Assembly: GCA_030374765.1 (NCBI GenBank)
Contig: JARGXX010000021.1
Coordinates: 186,001 to 250,000 of the forward strand
Length of the DNA stretch: 64,000 nucleotides
DNA from: Agarophyton chilense
Taxonomy: Eukaryota; Rhodophyta; Florideophyceae; Gracilariales; Gracilariaceae
Direction: 5' to 3'
The notes below the pieces were generated by a model that saw nothing but the letters and a program-made list of their open reading frames with translations, had not been told where the DNA came from and ran no database searches. The position numbers and the translations under genes were made by a program. Of this stretch, positions 1 to 11,639 are shown piece by piece. Every line of letters starts with the position of its first letter. Position 1 is the stretch's first letter.

Positions 1-436
1 CAGCGCAGTAAACATGCTCCCTAGCATCTGTGAAGAGATAATGTTTCACCATTTCAGTTATCCTGTCCGATAGCTCTTGAGCTGCTCGGTCAACCACAAT
101 ACGGGTATATGGATCGACGTCCATTGAGGGCGGAACCATCCGGGTATCAGACTTCTCCTTTACGGTTAATGCATCCTCGACCGCGAGGGTGACGAGCGCT
201 TTCGCTCGCTCTTTGAGCTGAGGCCATAGCTCCTCCGCTGCAAACTAAATTGGTATTTCCCTTTGAGGTTCTGTTGCCATAGACGGCGGGCCATGTACCT
301 TTACGGTTTTGTCCAGAACGTGCTGGAGCAGCTCCTCGGGGTTCTCCAGAATCCGTTGAGCCGATGGGGTCCCTTTAAAATCTTTATGGCTTGGCGGGGC
401 GCTTGCACCACGCGTATTCCTTTTAGGTCGTTCCAT
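1..436 (-). pseudogene. gag fragment of a minus-strand Ty3/gypsy element (runs off the window)
   Basis: Reading leftwards, one frame is open from an ATG at 436 to the window edge except for a single in-frame TAG at 245-247. The part after the stop (containing ELWPQLKERAKALV) resembles the start of the gag of the plus-strand element at 6705-7430 (DLLWPRLRELCSVRV). This suggests a structural gag of a related chromovirus. A primer-binding-site-like motif lies just upstream at 563-579 on the same strand, as expected for a 5' end. The element is cut by the window edge, so its pol cannot be judged. The stop marks it as decayed. Gag identity rests on this visual alignment. Confidence 0.55.
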
Positions 437-562
437 TTGTGACCAATCGTGGTATCCTGTTTTTTTGCGGGATTTTCTGAAACCAAATAGATGTAAGAGC
501 ATCCAATCCTTCTTGGAATCTCGTGTGAACCGTGAAGGTACGACGAAACCTAAAAAAAAATT

Positions 563-579
563 TCTAAGTCGGGAGACCA
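563..579 (-). promoter_or_regulatory. primer-binding-site-like motif of the minus-strand gypsy element
   Basis: On the minus strand this reads TGGTCTCCCGACTTAGA. It is identical to the motif at 6644-6660 and differs by one base from 16639-16655. In each case it lies a few bases after an LTR end of the form ...TACA or ...ACA. TGG at the start fits pairing with a tRNA 3'-CCA. It marks the LTR/leader boundary. Confidence 0.65.
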
Positions 580-580
580 A

Positions 581-1150
581 AATGTCGTACAATCACCTCT
601 GGGGTATGCTACTGTCTTGTCTCGGGAGCGTGGTGACGCTCAACCGTAGGGAGCGTGGTGACGGTCAACATTAGAAGGTAGACGTAATAAACCTCGATGG
701 TAACAGGGCACCGTGAAAACCCGCAGGGGCAAACGGCAGGGCAACTAGCCTATACCGTGTAGGTGAACGATGGTAGGCGTCGACGCGCGGGAAAGCCTGT
801 ATGGTAGTTGAGAAACGATGAACCAAAAAGTATAGTCGTGACCCAAGTGGTGCCTGTCTTTCTCAGATTAGGATGGGGGAGGTGCAGTTCCCTATATGCA
901 GTGGACTGCACTCTCCAGATCACTCGGGAGGTGCCAGCAAGGCAAGGTCTATGACCTAGTGCCAGAGACCTGGCCAGCACTGGCTACAGTGCCAGGTGGC
1001 CACACCACTACTGTACTAAAATAAATATAATTAAAATTACATGTACATACCATACTCAACCAGAAGGTACATGTCAACACTACACGTGGCTGACAACACC
1101 TAGATGGTAGCTCGCCTGGTGCTGCATGGCCGATGATCCCTCGCATCCAT
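581..1150 (-). repeat. probable 5' LTR of the minus-strand gypsy element, far end unclear
   Basis: By position this should be the LTR: on the minus strand it ends ...GTACGACA just before the primer-binding motif. I could not align it with the LTR at 6216-6642, and I do not see its outer end. The right limit given here is only a guess. No gene is visible in 600-1400. Confidence 0.3.
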
Positions 1151-1427
1151 CACCTACACGGTCAGTGTAGTATATTGACAACCTCAAAGGTCAGCCCTTC
1201 CGCCACTATACGACACTCAGTGTGCGCAGCTTCCCGGTCGGGCTTCTCTATGTAGCTTCAGCTCTTCTCTTGAACCTTAAGACATGTATTGAAAAGGGTG
1301 GACAGATATCGCACTTCTTTAACTGTGTAGTAGCGAAAAAGGAACAGCGAAGAAGAAAAGGCGCCATGAACATGAAACAAGTGTATTTAACGAGAAAATG
1401 GCGTCCTCTATCATGATCCAGGCTGAA

Positions 1428-1668
1428 GAACAACGCGGAATCGTGGAGAAGAGGCTCGAACTGGAAGAAAAGTGACTCTAAATAGAGCTTAGAAGATCGA
1501 AGAAGTAGTCAGATCGCTATTCTATGCTACAAAATGCAACGAATCGTAGACTAGATTTGAATAAAAAACGTTTCGAGTTTGACAAGGAAGAGTGCGAGTT
1601 CTCCATGGACGAGAGGAACCAGATGTTCGGTTTGCTCGAAATCCTTGCAAAGAAGGTGCAGAAGTCAA
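1428..1668 (+). pseudogene. possible C-terminal relic of a Harbinger Myb-like partner protein
   Basis: The frame reads a highly charged helix (EEQRGIVEKRLELEEK, three stops, then RRLDLNKKRFEFDKEECEF and MDERNQMFGLLEIL). This pattern of repeated R/K-L-E/D-x-K-R-F-E-F is typical of the tail of Myb/SANT-like DNA-binding proteins encoded by PIF/Harbinger transposons. It lies next to, and convergent with, the Harbinger transposase relic at 1880-2936. That supports a two-gene Harbinger element. No Myb domain is visible upstream, so it is truncated or decayed. Confidence 0.35.
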
Positions 1669-1732
1669 TGTGTTTCGGTATTTGGCGCTTCGCGCTTTCT
1701 CGGCGGAGCGCGCAGTGCTTCGAAGCGCTTCA

Positions 1733-1783
1733 AAAAAGTCGTTTTGAAAGAGCTCGCAAGCCCGCCCATTCAAACGACTTTTT
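1733..1783. repeat. short inverted repeat (hairpin)
   Basis: AAAAAGTCGTTTTGAA at 1733-1748 is mirrored by TTCAAACGACTTTTT at 1769-1783, with a loop of about 20 nt. It lies just beyond the Myb-like relic. It could be a terminator-like hairpin or a piece of a small inverted-repeat element; no function is assigned. Confidence 0.5.
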
Positions 1784-1879
1784 CTTCGCTTGTTACGCTT
1801 GAATAGGTTATACAACGCATGTGGTTTAGATTTAGACATACACTTGCAATGTAGGCGCTTTGCAAGTAAAATAGCTACT

Positions 1880-2936
1880 TATCTGGCCGCCTTTCTCTAT
1901 ACAGGTCTTGGAGTTGAGTAGAAGGGCAGATGATATGTAAAGGAGGTCTACCGGAAAACGTGGCACTACAAGAAGACGGGCAAAGTCGTTTCACTTCCAT
2001 ATTTGTTTCAGGGCCTTTTAGTACATTCGAAAGATACACGAGCAGCACTGTTTGCCGTATTATAAACGGCCTTTTCGTTTGATGCATCTTCTGGTTCAAA
2101 CGTCGTCTGCAGCCAAGGCCTGAGCATATATGCGGCATCACTGTATATGTAGTACTGACGCCCATCAGTATTCAAGCACTCTTTTAGCGTTCCCTCGATA
2201 CCGCTCTACCTCAGAAGGGTCATAGCGTGCCTACGCCACACCTCAAAACCGTACAGGGAGAATGTAAGTCCGTCTGCGGTGGATATCGTCTGACGTGTCA
2301 AGCAATGCATTTTTTTGTGACCCGAATAACATGCCTTCTGGTCACTTTCATTTTCATCTGGCCTAGCCATCTTTATCTTCGTACAGCCAATGAATTCTAC
2401 GCAGGTGTACCAGAATTTCGGATAGATTTAGCGTACAATTCTGCATTGGACTGTAGTAATTCATGTCTTATACTTGTAACCAGATTGCCCTGCAACTGCA
2501 CAAAAGCTTCCACAACTTCCCAGAACACCTCACTAAGGTGTGAGCTACGTAATCCAAAGCAGAGTTCTAAGTTGTACCATTTAGTCGCAGATGAAAGACG
2601 GCGTAGAACATTGCAACGTGCCGTAATCGGGGCATACCCATATCGATTCCTTTTAGTCCTTCCACTCGTCCAACCCATTATCTCTCATACGGGGCCGACA
2701 TCGCGTTTGCAAAGCCTAATGTCATGTAACGACTGCTCTCTAGAGTAAGAGTTGAGGTTAAAGTTGTGGGTACTTATATAGAACGCCCTTGCCGATATGT
2801 TTTGAACATCTATTACAGCTTCAATTGCGTTTTTTCCAGCATCTGAACACCATCTATGCGGGAGCATCCTCTTCCATGTAAAGTTGAAAGAGCCGCCTTC
2901 TGCTGTTACGCCGAGCAACCGCTTTTCCAATGCGGT
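1880..2936 (-). pseudogene. PIF/Harbinger-type DDE transposase, decayed
   Basis: Reading the minus strand through frameshifts and stops gives successive Harbinger hallmarks. They are an N-terminal segment (SLHDIRLCKRDVGPV), the pre-catalytic block (NVLRRLSSATKW, then SHLSEVFWEVVEAF and LLQSNAELYA), YSGHKKMHCLT, DGLTFSLYGFEVWRRHAMTLLR, and YYIYSDAAYMLRPWLQT followed by an SFECT block. The family acts as a cut-and-paste nuclease with a D-D-E triad. Here the first Asp appears lost (FIGCT in place of the usual FIDGT), and several stops interrupt the frame, so it is inactive. The long plus-strand frame at 2227-2748 is only its shadow. Confidence 0.85.
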
Positions 2937-3185
2937 AATCCTCTTGTCGAACCATTACGATTGCTGATGGATGTTTTCAAATGGGGTTGATGTGTGAGAG
3001 TAGTGTGTGCGAAGTATGTGAATTTTTATTTGCGTAAATACAAATTATGGTTTTCGTGTCATACTTTTTCGTATGATGCGTGGCATGTGTGGCTACGAAA
3101 AGTTATACGAAGATTTCTAGGGCGTGAATCCTCTAGTACCTCGGAGGGTGTTTTATTGATAAAACAGGATATCGGCCACTAGAGA

Positions 3186-4260
3186 TACAGTGCGCTTCAA
3201 AAACATATCCCTTCTCAAACCCGGGCCAAAAAGGCATTTTCTGTACTTTTGAGCCCATTTCTCACACAACAAAACCTTTTCAAGTCAGAAACCTTGTTTG
3301 TTAGACATAACCCTTTTACGGTATGGAGCTCTATTATGACTTGTTTACCGCCTTTATCTCGCCAAAAACATATGAAAATTATTAAATCGGACCAAAACGG
3401 CATGATCCCAAGTAATATCGCGCAAAAACTAATATAAAGCCAAAAAACAAAACAAAAAATACAAAACACTCTGTTGGATATGAATTCAAGCAATTTTTAG
3501 GCCGTACCGCATTCTTTTCTTAACTCAAAACGCGTAGAAGTAAACGTTTTATGTGTTGTGATACGCCGTCGTGCAGAAAATAAGTGCAGCAAAACTGTAT
3601 TTGAATGAAAAATGTTCTAAATTATGACATGACGTAAAAAGACAAAATTGATAATACTATACAACAATAAAAAATTCTTTTTTTTAAACGCACCATAAAC
3701 GCAAACGTGCAATTTTTTCCTCATCAAAATTCTCATGAAAAAAGAGTTTGAAAAAGAGATATTTTTTTGGACAAAACATGTGAGCGTAGACGAACCAAAT
3801 TTCTACAACTTTTATTAACACAATGATTGCAAAACAAATATGAGTTTTGTGAGAAATCTTTTTGGTTAAACATCTGACATGGTTTTAGATGGCATACCTA
3901 AAGAAACACCAACTGAAATAGTGTTTCTTAAAGCTATGATGACAAAAAATCGTTTTGATAATGTGTTACAAAACTATGTGCTACTTTTTTCTTACCTTGC
4001 ATATGAATTGAATGAGGGTTTTTAGCAGGATAGTGCGCTTGTAAAAATTTAAATTGTTTTGAAACTGTAGATGAATGGTTTAAATATGACTGATATGGAC
4101 CACCCCTGACAAATTTCCGATGTACATTTTATTGAAAACAAGTTTGGGGTGCTATATATGATGATGTATTGGCAAATTAGACAGATAAGTACAGTTTTTT
4201 ATTCGAAACTTTGTAACACAAATTACTGTGACAAAAATAGTATCTAATTTAATTCATTTT
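3186..4260 (+). mobile_element. decayed Tc1/mariner copy, right end missing
   Basis: It starts at a TA with TACAGTGCGCTTCAAAAACA, nearly the same as the outer terminal repeat of the intact element at 31310-32613. A second repeat copy begins 102 bp further in (about 3296), the same spacing as in the intact copy. The plus-strand frame around 3345-4200 follows the intact transposase block by block (LPPLSRQKHMKII, NGMIPSNIAQKL, KHVSVDEPNFYNFY, NRFDNVLQNYVLLFSY, IENKFGVLY) but carries many stops. No right-hand terminal repeat was found near 4260-4490. It is a dead relative of the intact element. Confidence 0.8.
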
Positions 4261-4280
4261 TTTATTTAATAAATTCCACC

Positions 4281-4800
4281 CTTTGCCGCCGTGACGGCCG
4301 GCTGGCTGACGGCTAACTTGTAGATGCCACCTACTCTCCGGTATTCTTCACACATATACACCGGTGTGCATAAAACGCCGACCCAAAAAACCGGAAATAC
4401 GCATCACAGCAAAGGTAAAAGATGCGCAAAGAACCACTTCGAATTTTTGGTTACAACAATAAGCGAGTTCACACAGGTCCAGTATTCGTCAAGATTCTAC
4501 CAGCCAGGGCAGCGTATAGTCCATTCCCGAGGAAAATAAAAAACAAAAATCTCTTAAAAAATCACCGATACGTAAGCTCTTCGACCCTTAGAGACATCCA
4601 GGTGGCGCCTAGGACCCATTGAGCACCATGGAACGGCCCAGCGCCGCCTGTCAACTTGCAGACCCCAGCGTCGGAGCGGTGCAAATATCAAAGAATCATT
4701 GACTCGTCGGACGACTTGTGAACGACATGACCAGCAGAGCCACAGGGTTCACGAGGCCCCGATCGGTATACAAAGTGTAGCTCGAGAATAAATTCCAACG
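4281..4800. other. no gene recognised
   Basis: Between the Tc1 relic and the DIRS-like fragment I see no convincing coding frame or terminal repeat. It may include the decayed 3' end of the recombinase described next, but no H-x-x-R or catalytic Tyr block could be read. Confidence 0.4.
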
Positions 4801-4807
4801 GTATTCC

Positions 4808-6215
4808 TTAGCCTTCCGCTTTCGCAGCCCAGCCTACATCCCTTACGCTGATACAGAAACGTCTTCCTGTGTCACACCGGCAAGCGTAACTGCGCGGCAA
4901 TGGAACATGATAACGAAAACCGTAGCTGCGCAACATCCAATGTTGGAGACGGACGCCCAATCCATCCCGGTTTCCACCACCCGACGAAAAACTTGAGCGG
5001 CAAACCAAACTCTGAACGATCGAATACCTTCTGGTGTGTTATGGCTGCGTGCATACGCCGCTATCAGAGCCTTCGCCATCGGGTTTTTTGTTGAGTAGAA
5101 ATGGTATTGCAGCTCATGGTAGTGACTAATGGCCGTGAGGTACTGCAGAAGATACACGGCGGCGAGTTGTTTCTCTAGAGAGAGGAAACCGAGGAAGGCG
5201 AGCACGTCTTCTTCAGTGCCCGGAAATGGGCAGAGGTCTTCTTCATCGCAGAAGGCCAGCTACTTCCGCAGCTGACCCGATCTTTTTCGCCAAGTGCTGA
5301 AAGCTCCGCTCTGCACCAATAAGAGATGAGCTGCTTCTTGTGCTCCGCCGGTAGAGGTAGTGCAGCCGGTACGGGAGAGGACTGCCCGCCGAATACTGTC
5401 TGCTTAGTCGTTTTGTACAACATCTCGGAGACGACGAGTGTCTATACCGGATTATTTTCTGTGCAGACTCAAACAGGCCCCTGGGGGACGGCGACAAGAG
5501 GGTGAGCCGGGTATAAAAACGGCGTAAGCGCTCTAAACAGGGTTGTGAATGCCGATGCAGCGCCCAATAACACTCCCAAGGCATGGTCTTTTTCGATCTT
5601 TCGGAGAATTATGGGAAGGAAATCCAACGAAGTGTTCCGATGACGTGCTCACCTATCTCCCCGATGGACCGGTTCCTGCGTGGATGGGTTCTTGACACGC
5701 ACCGGCCGTGTTTCGTTCATCGGTCGCCAAGAGAACATCTCCAGTTTGAGGTCGTGTGTTTCTGCAAGGTGCGAAGGGGGCGGCGTAGAGGTCGCCAGAA
5801 TCACATATGCGCGACAAGGAATCGGCGAAGCGATTCACGGCCGACGAAATTCAGCCGGCTTCGATCGATACTTTCAAAGCAAACAGGAGCTTCTGCAGTC
5901 TCCGCCGTTCCGTCATCATGGGCTTGGAGGCTGATACTATAGCGTTGAGGACGTAGAAGACCGCTTGATTGTCCTCGTGAAGAAGGAGCCGACACGTATT
6001 CCGGTCCTACGCAAAAAGCACGATTGAGAACCTAGTAAGGAAAGGGCACGGCCCTCAATCCCCGCAGGTTAATGGACTGCTTGCGTTCCGTCGCTTTCGA
6101 AATACCCTGCCCGGCCCACAAAGCCTTAGACACAAGGGTCGGGTCTAACCACACCGTTCCTTCGTATCCAACATCAGCAGGGTCGCTGTGAATGGTGAGT
6201 TCAGGCGTGGGTCGG
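4808..6215 (-). mobile_element. 3' half of a DIRS-like tyrosine-recombinase retrotransposon, decayed and truncated
   Basis: On the minus strand an RNase H region runs first (about 6215-5800: LTIHSDPADVGYEGT, then INLRGLRAV, LLLHEDNQAVFYVLNAI, KPMMTERRRLQKLL, NRFADSLSR). A tyrosine-recombinase N-terminal region follows (about 5250-4843: EEDVLAFLGFLSLEKQ, VYLLQYLTAISHYHEL, PMAKALIAAYARSH). It ends in a box like the first catalytic Arg (CRAVTLAGVTQEDV). The order RNase H then recombinase is that of DIRS-type elements. Frameshifts and stops break it. Reverse transcriptase and gag, which should lie at higher coordinates, are absent because a gypsy LTR starts at 6216, inside the RNase H frame. Confidence 0.75.
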
Positions 6216-6642
6216 TGTATAAAGGAGCAACAATAGCGGTTAAGTTCTGTCAGCTGCTGGGGCCTGAGGTATCTTACAGACGCCACGAAGACTGGCCGAC
6301 CTCGGCTGGACTCATTTAGATAACTATTTTACTTTATATAGTGTAATTGATTATCATTACAGTGCCAGGGATATCGCTGGGCTCGAGTGACGCTTCTCCC
6401 TTAGAGTAAGGTAGGCACCGATAGGGTACTAAATTATCCCCTTTGGTACATTAGTTCCACCAATTGGTCTTCAAGCCATCGTTTCCGTAGCCCCGACCTG
6501 TAGGACTATGCAGTAAACGCTAGCTTGTTGCACCAAGTACTCTGGGAGTGCCGCCGTCAACGATACGAACCTTAGGAACCGCTCTACAACGCTACCACTG
6601 GTTGAGACCCGTACGCTGACCCACCAGTCATTGTGATATATT
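6216..6642 (+). repeat. LTR copy A (5' LTR of gypsy element 1)
   Basis: It begins TGTATAAAGGAGCAAC and ends ...CATTGTGATATATT just before the primer-binding motif. It is clearly homologous to the inverted solo LTR at 21612-22061 and to the partial LTR at 25064-25438; all three share CAAGTACTCTGGGAGTGCCG-like and ACCCACCAGTCATTG-like blocks. Its first ~75 bases also match the start of the LTR at 15929 (GGGCCTGAGGTATC block). Upstream sequence is a DIRS-like RNase H frame that stops exactly here. Confidence 0.8.
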
Positions 6643-6643
6643 T

Positions 6644-6660
6644 TGGTCTCCCGACTTAGA
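6644..6660 (+). promoter_or_regulatory. primer-binding-site-like motif of gypsy element 1
   Basis: TGGTCTCCCGACTTAGA follows the LTR by one base. The same motif follows the LTRs of two other elements in this window, so it is conserved across copies. It implies a tRNA whose 3' end reads ...CGGGAGACCA. That is not the initiator-Met primer commonly used by plant gypsy elements. Confidence 0.65.
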
Positions 6661-6704
6661 ATCTCTTTGAAATAATTGAACGGACCACTGGAGAGAAGCA
6701 TTAT

Positions 6705-8742
6705 ATGGATTCTAACCTTTGGTTTAATTCCCCAACGGACCAGAAGTACAGAACAACCTCCATTATGGATGGAAGAAACACACACAACCGACCAGACCGT
6801 ACGACTCCTACGGCTAGACAAGCTGCCACTTCAACGCCGACGATGTCGCCTGAACCCCAGGTTGATACTGGTAATGACCGCACGAGCACGGGAAGCCAGC
6901 CGCAAGGAGTACTGACTCTCATATAAGACCCTGAAAGGATTCGCCGAGAACCCACGGTAGCAGCGCGTTTACGAGAACGACTCAACAGGGCCCCTTCGAA
7001 GCCAGGAACACCCCAAAGAGAACCTCGTAAGACCGAAGGAATTAGAAAGAGCATTCCCGTAGGGCTTACCGACCTTCTCTGGCCCCGTCTGCGTGAGCTC
7101 TGCTCAGTCCGTGTGGATTCCATTGTGGACATGCTACTCGCTATAGCGATCGATGACAATACGGATTACCTCATTACGCGAATCGTCCCCAACGTCATGG
7201 AGTCTGAGCTATTCATAGACTCCCTCGTTCAGACCGTTCAAGGAGAAGTCACCAGCCAGTCAGGCAACCCGGTCCCTAGGACCACTCCAAAAGCTAACCA
7301 TCCGGCTTTTATATGGCAACCCCTTACCGAACCCCCAGGAGTGGCCGTATTACTCGCCCCTCGCCGGAATTCCATCAGTAAAATCCAATGGAAGGGCAAT
7401 CTAGGAGCAGAAGGGAGGCTCCGCGTCTAGACGAGAGACAAATTGCCCTACCAAAAGGACAACATTAGGTACAGCGACTTCAGGGCTCCATCCCTTCTGA
7501 CAGAGAGTTCGATCTTATAGGTCCCTATTCTGCTGAAAAGAAGTAACTGCAGGAGAAAGAAGAGTAGGAAAACTAAAAGAAGAGACCATTCGGACACGAG
7601 TGATTCCGAATCGGCGTCGACCGAAACGACCGACTCCAAAAGTGGATATGGCTGCCGTTCAAGGCCTCAAACCACTTACAACCACAAACGAGCTTTTCCT
7701 AAAGATTCCAGAATACAGGAATGCCCAGCTGGCCGACAGGTCCCCGAAATGTTCTGGTTCGGTGGCTCGAAGAGTCGCCAAGTGGGCCAAACGGATGCAA
7801 CTAACCATTACGGACAAGTTCTCGGGTTCCGATCCCATTGCTGCCCTTAGGTTTATCAGTTTGTTCCGTACGGCTTGTGATCAGAACGGTGTCCACGACT
7901 GCGACGATCTGTACCTTTTCCAATTCTCCCTTACAGGACAGGCGCGTGACCGAGTGGTTTCGAAGATATCTGGCACAACCGACCTCGTGAATGCTCAAGA
8001 CAGTGAGCTCCTCAGGTCATACGCTCAGGTTGTTCCTTACCTGTTGGAAACCCACGCCACGGATGACGTCATAATGGATGCCCACCAGGAATTAATATCC
8101 TTTGGGCAGAGCTCGAACCTGACAGAATCGGCTTTCGCAGACGACCTATGGAAGAAGGCTTACGGATGTGGAAATGTATTCTCCGAAGAACGTCTTAAAC
8201 GTCATTTCGTCACGGGATTACTCCCTGCCATTCGGACACATGTCCGCAATTACCACTCGAAAAACACACAATACCCATTCCGAAGGCTCGTTACTTATGC
8301 CGAAGGTTATGTAAAACCCTACAGGACATCCAGGCGGGATGCTGACTTATCCAGAGGACACGCAACCTCATTGCGTAAACCCAATCAAGCCCATTTGGTT
8401 AGCTCCACGGAACCGGACATGGAATCATCACTCCATAATGACGATTCGGGAGATGTCCTCGCGGTCAATTTCAGTGCTCCTCCGTCTGGGCCCCCATCAT
8501 ATACCTCCCAGGGAATTCCAGCAACCACTGGAACACCCACGCCCAAGTATTTTCCATTTCTGTCCCGCAAGGACGTTTTTGTTCGCTCCCCAAGGGCTTT
8601 CTTCCTCTGCCTTTCAATGGTCCGTCCTTGTGACTGCACGAGGTATCTGCTTGAGGACGCACGCAAAAACCTCCTAGCCTTGAGGGAAGAGAATTACAGG
8701 GTGCGGCGATCCGAAGGAATGTTTAACAGGTCACAGCAATGA
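6705..8742 (+). pseudogene. gag of gypsy element 1, broken
   Basis: An ATG at 6705 opens a frame that continues to 7430 with one in-frame TAA at 6924-6926. After a frame change, a second open stretch (7600-8742, about 380 codons) carries the capsid-like region (KFSGSDPIAALRFISLFRTAC, FQFSLTGQARDRVV, FADDLWKKAYGCG). That pattern is typical of the retrotransposon gag family. A Cys-rich tail (CLSMVRPCDC) may be the remains of a zinc knuckle. The product would form the element's particle. Stop and frameshift indicate decay. Confidence 0.7.
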
Positions 8743-9323
8743 GCCACAGGCACCCCTGCAAGCTCATGCTATGCCACGCCTCCGAATACTCCGATCAAAG
8801 CCCCAAAGGTCCACGCCATTGTAGGTCCTACAGACAACCCCGAAGAGGAATCTTATCCAAAGGAAGAAACGGAAATCCCATCGGAAAACTCATAGAGGGA
8901 CGACGCGAGGCAAATCCTCCCTCTTTAAGCCTCTGCCTCAACCAATTGGACGGTCATGATCCAAGGTGCTCCTCACCTCCCAACACAAATCGCCCACAAT
9001 AAACCACTCACTATGAACCAGAATTGGAACACAGTAACGACCCGGTCTGTATCCTCAGGAAAGAGAATTATAAAGTTCAAGTAACCGTGGGACTTCGTTC
9101 CAACAACTGTTGAGTGACCACATCCGTATCGGACACAAGCGCTGGTCCCAACTTGGTCCATTTTAAGCTACTGCCCCTGGGTTAGCAAGATTTCATTCAG
9201 GCAAGGAAGACCCCAAGGATTACCGATGCATCCCGTAGACCAATGAACATTAAAGGCATAGTACCACTTTACCTCCAGGTAGGACTATTGAAAGTCCGCC
9301 CGTGATTTATTGTATGTCCTAAT

Positions 9324-11449
9324 TTGGGCGCTGAGGCAATCCTAGGGACCTCCTTTATCGATCGATACATCAAAGCCATTTATCCAGGCCTTAGGAACGT
9401 TGCTTTCTATCGCGCACGTTCCATCCCCATAATTGGTTCCGCCCCAAGGCCAAAAGCTAACTGCAAACGAGCTGTTACCTCCGAAAACACGAAGTCTAGT
9501 AATATTCGATTGTCAAAGGCCATAACGATACCCCCGATGACCCAAATCACTGTATCGGTCCATTTACAGTCCTCAGGTCTCGTTACGATGCAGAACCACG
9601 CAAAAACGGTTCTAAAGCACTCACTTTACCTTGATGGCCAATAGAGTAAGGGATATCCGCCTCAAGAGCCTCTTCTTGATAACAATCAGCATATTCAGAG
9701 ATAAAACCGTACGGTTATCTAAAGGTAGAGTGATTTGCATCACTTCAATTGTGCCCGTGGCCATCATGGAAGCCCAAATGGATCACCTTGCAACGCCAAC
9801 TCTCGACTAGGACGTCGTCTCTTGGGAGGGGACAGTCGTTATCGGCGCAGAAGTCGAAACCCATAGGCCCCAGGTACGTGATCTCCTCAGGGAATACCAG
9901 ACCATGTGGTCAGGTACATTGGGAAAAATCAGAGACACTACACATCGCACTGACCTTCAGGATGATGCTAGACCACAGTTCCAACTCCCATACCGCCCAA
10001 GCCTGAAGGGTAGGGAAATTGTCGCCGACCAGATGGACAAAATGCGCACATCTCACGTCATAGAGCCGGCGCCTCCTAATCTATCCGAATGGGTAAGTCC
10101 CCTTGTCCTCGTGACGAAGAAAGATGGCTCCGTCAAGTTCCGTGTCGACTACAGGAAGGTGAACGCAGAAACCAAGAGGGACTCATACTCGATACCCCTT
10201 ATTGATGACTGTCTAGATATCCTAGGTGAAACTGCCGTTTTTACTTTACTGGACGCTAACTCCGGATATTGGCAAATCGTTTTGGCCGAAGAGGCGAGAG
10301 CGCTGACAACCTTTACCACCCACGAAGGTCTGTTCAGATTTCTTCGTATGCCCTTCGGTTTAAAGAATGCGCCAGCAACATTCCAACGGGTAATGGACAT
10401 CAAACTGTCCAGAGTCAAATGGAACTCGCTCTGTTCTATTTTAATGACGTACTAATCTTCTCACGGATCGTACAGGAACACCTTCGCCAAATGAAGAAGG
10501 TGCTAACAATTTTACAGGACGTTGGAGTAACACTGAAATACCACAAATGCCCCTTCTCCCAGGCCTCAGTGGACTATCTGGGTCACGTCGTTCTCCCAGT
10601 AAAGCTAAAGGTAGCCATACGGACCACTAATGTGATCCGCCAAGCTAAACCTCCAAGAAACCCCACTGAACTACGATCCATTGTGGGCTTCTGCAATATT
10701 TGGAGACGTTTCATCCAAGGGATTGATAAAATCTAGGCCCCACTCAACAAAGTTCCGAGAAAGGATACACCATCGGAGTTGGAATGCCTTATCGAGTACC
10801 AATATCAGGCATGTCAGACCAAAAAAAGGACAAATTGCTGAATCCACCTAAACTAGCAATACCAAAACCCAATAGGCCCTTTGTCCTGGACACAGCCACC
10901 TCTGATGTCCAGGTGGTATGTGCACTGCTACAGGAACAGGAGTCGCCGAAGGACTATCGACCTATTGAATACTGGAGCAGAACGCTCACCAGCGTGAAGC
11001 TCAACTACAGTACCACCGAAAAGGAATTTCTAGCCATCTTATGGTCCGTGTGGACACTCCGTCCATACCTCGAGGGAACTAGGTTTACCATTGGGACAGA
11101 CCATGATTCACACCGCTGGTTACTCAAAATGACCGATGCATCAAGTCGCTTGGCTCGGTGACGCCTCAGGCTGTCAGAATATGACTACAAGATAACCTAT
11201 AGGCCAGGCATCAAGCACCAGGCAGCAGATGCCCTCTTGGGATTCATTACCGACGGAAAGGATGACACTGCAATGGACGAACTAATTCCTATCCCCTTCA
11301 GAGATGATGGACCTCAGGTTTATACGGAAACGGATGACCTTATGAGTAAGCTTGAAGCGGATGATCCTGAGCTAAAGGAGAAGGAAGTCTACCTATTTAA
11401 CTGGGAGAAGTACCGCCCAATTCAACACCACTTCAGGGTATCGCGATAG
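9324..11449 (+). pseudogene. pol of gypsy element 1: protease tail, reverse transcriptase, RNase H
   Basis: The protease C-terminal box is at ~9330 (ILGTSFIDRYIKAIYP). Reverse transcriptase spans 10020-10735 (SPLVLVTKKDGSVKFRVDYR, LLDANSGYWQ, MPFGLKNAPATFQR). RNase H spans ~10860-11240 (EYWSRTL, YSTTEKEFLAILW, TDHDSHRWLL). A frameshift lies near 10430 and a TGA at 11159-11161. The active-site box reads YFNDV rather than YxDD, so catalysis would be lost even without the frame breaks. It once copied element RNA into DNA. Confidence 0.8.
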
Positions 11450-11639
11450 CCCCAGAGGAAAAAGAGCTTCTCCCTATAACTATTGAGGAACTCCTCTAGG
11501 CGCAAGTCGAAGACGATTACTGCAGGGAAACAGCCGAATTGGTAGGAAATCTTGGATGCCTATGCCACTATGACCAATTTGGACTACTGTGTCGCCACTC
11601 ACAACTGGATGGCGCACCCCAACGAGTAGTACCAAGGTC

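Noticed and set aside
2227-2748. 173-codon plus-strand open frame
   Set aside because: It is the complement of the Harbinger transposase relic, whose motifs read clearly on the minus strand.
4843-5205. Reading this frame as a fourth antisense frame of a gypsy element
   Set aside because: A TPxG block resembles element 1's antisense frame, but the longer match is to a tyrosine-recombinase N-terminal region downstream of an RNase H of DIRS type.
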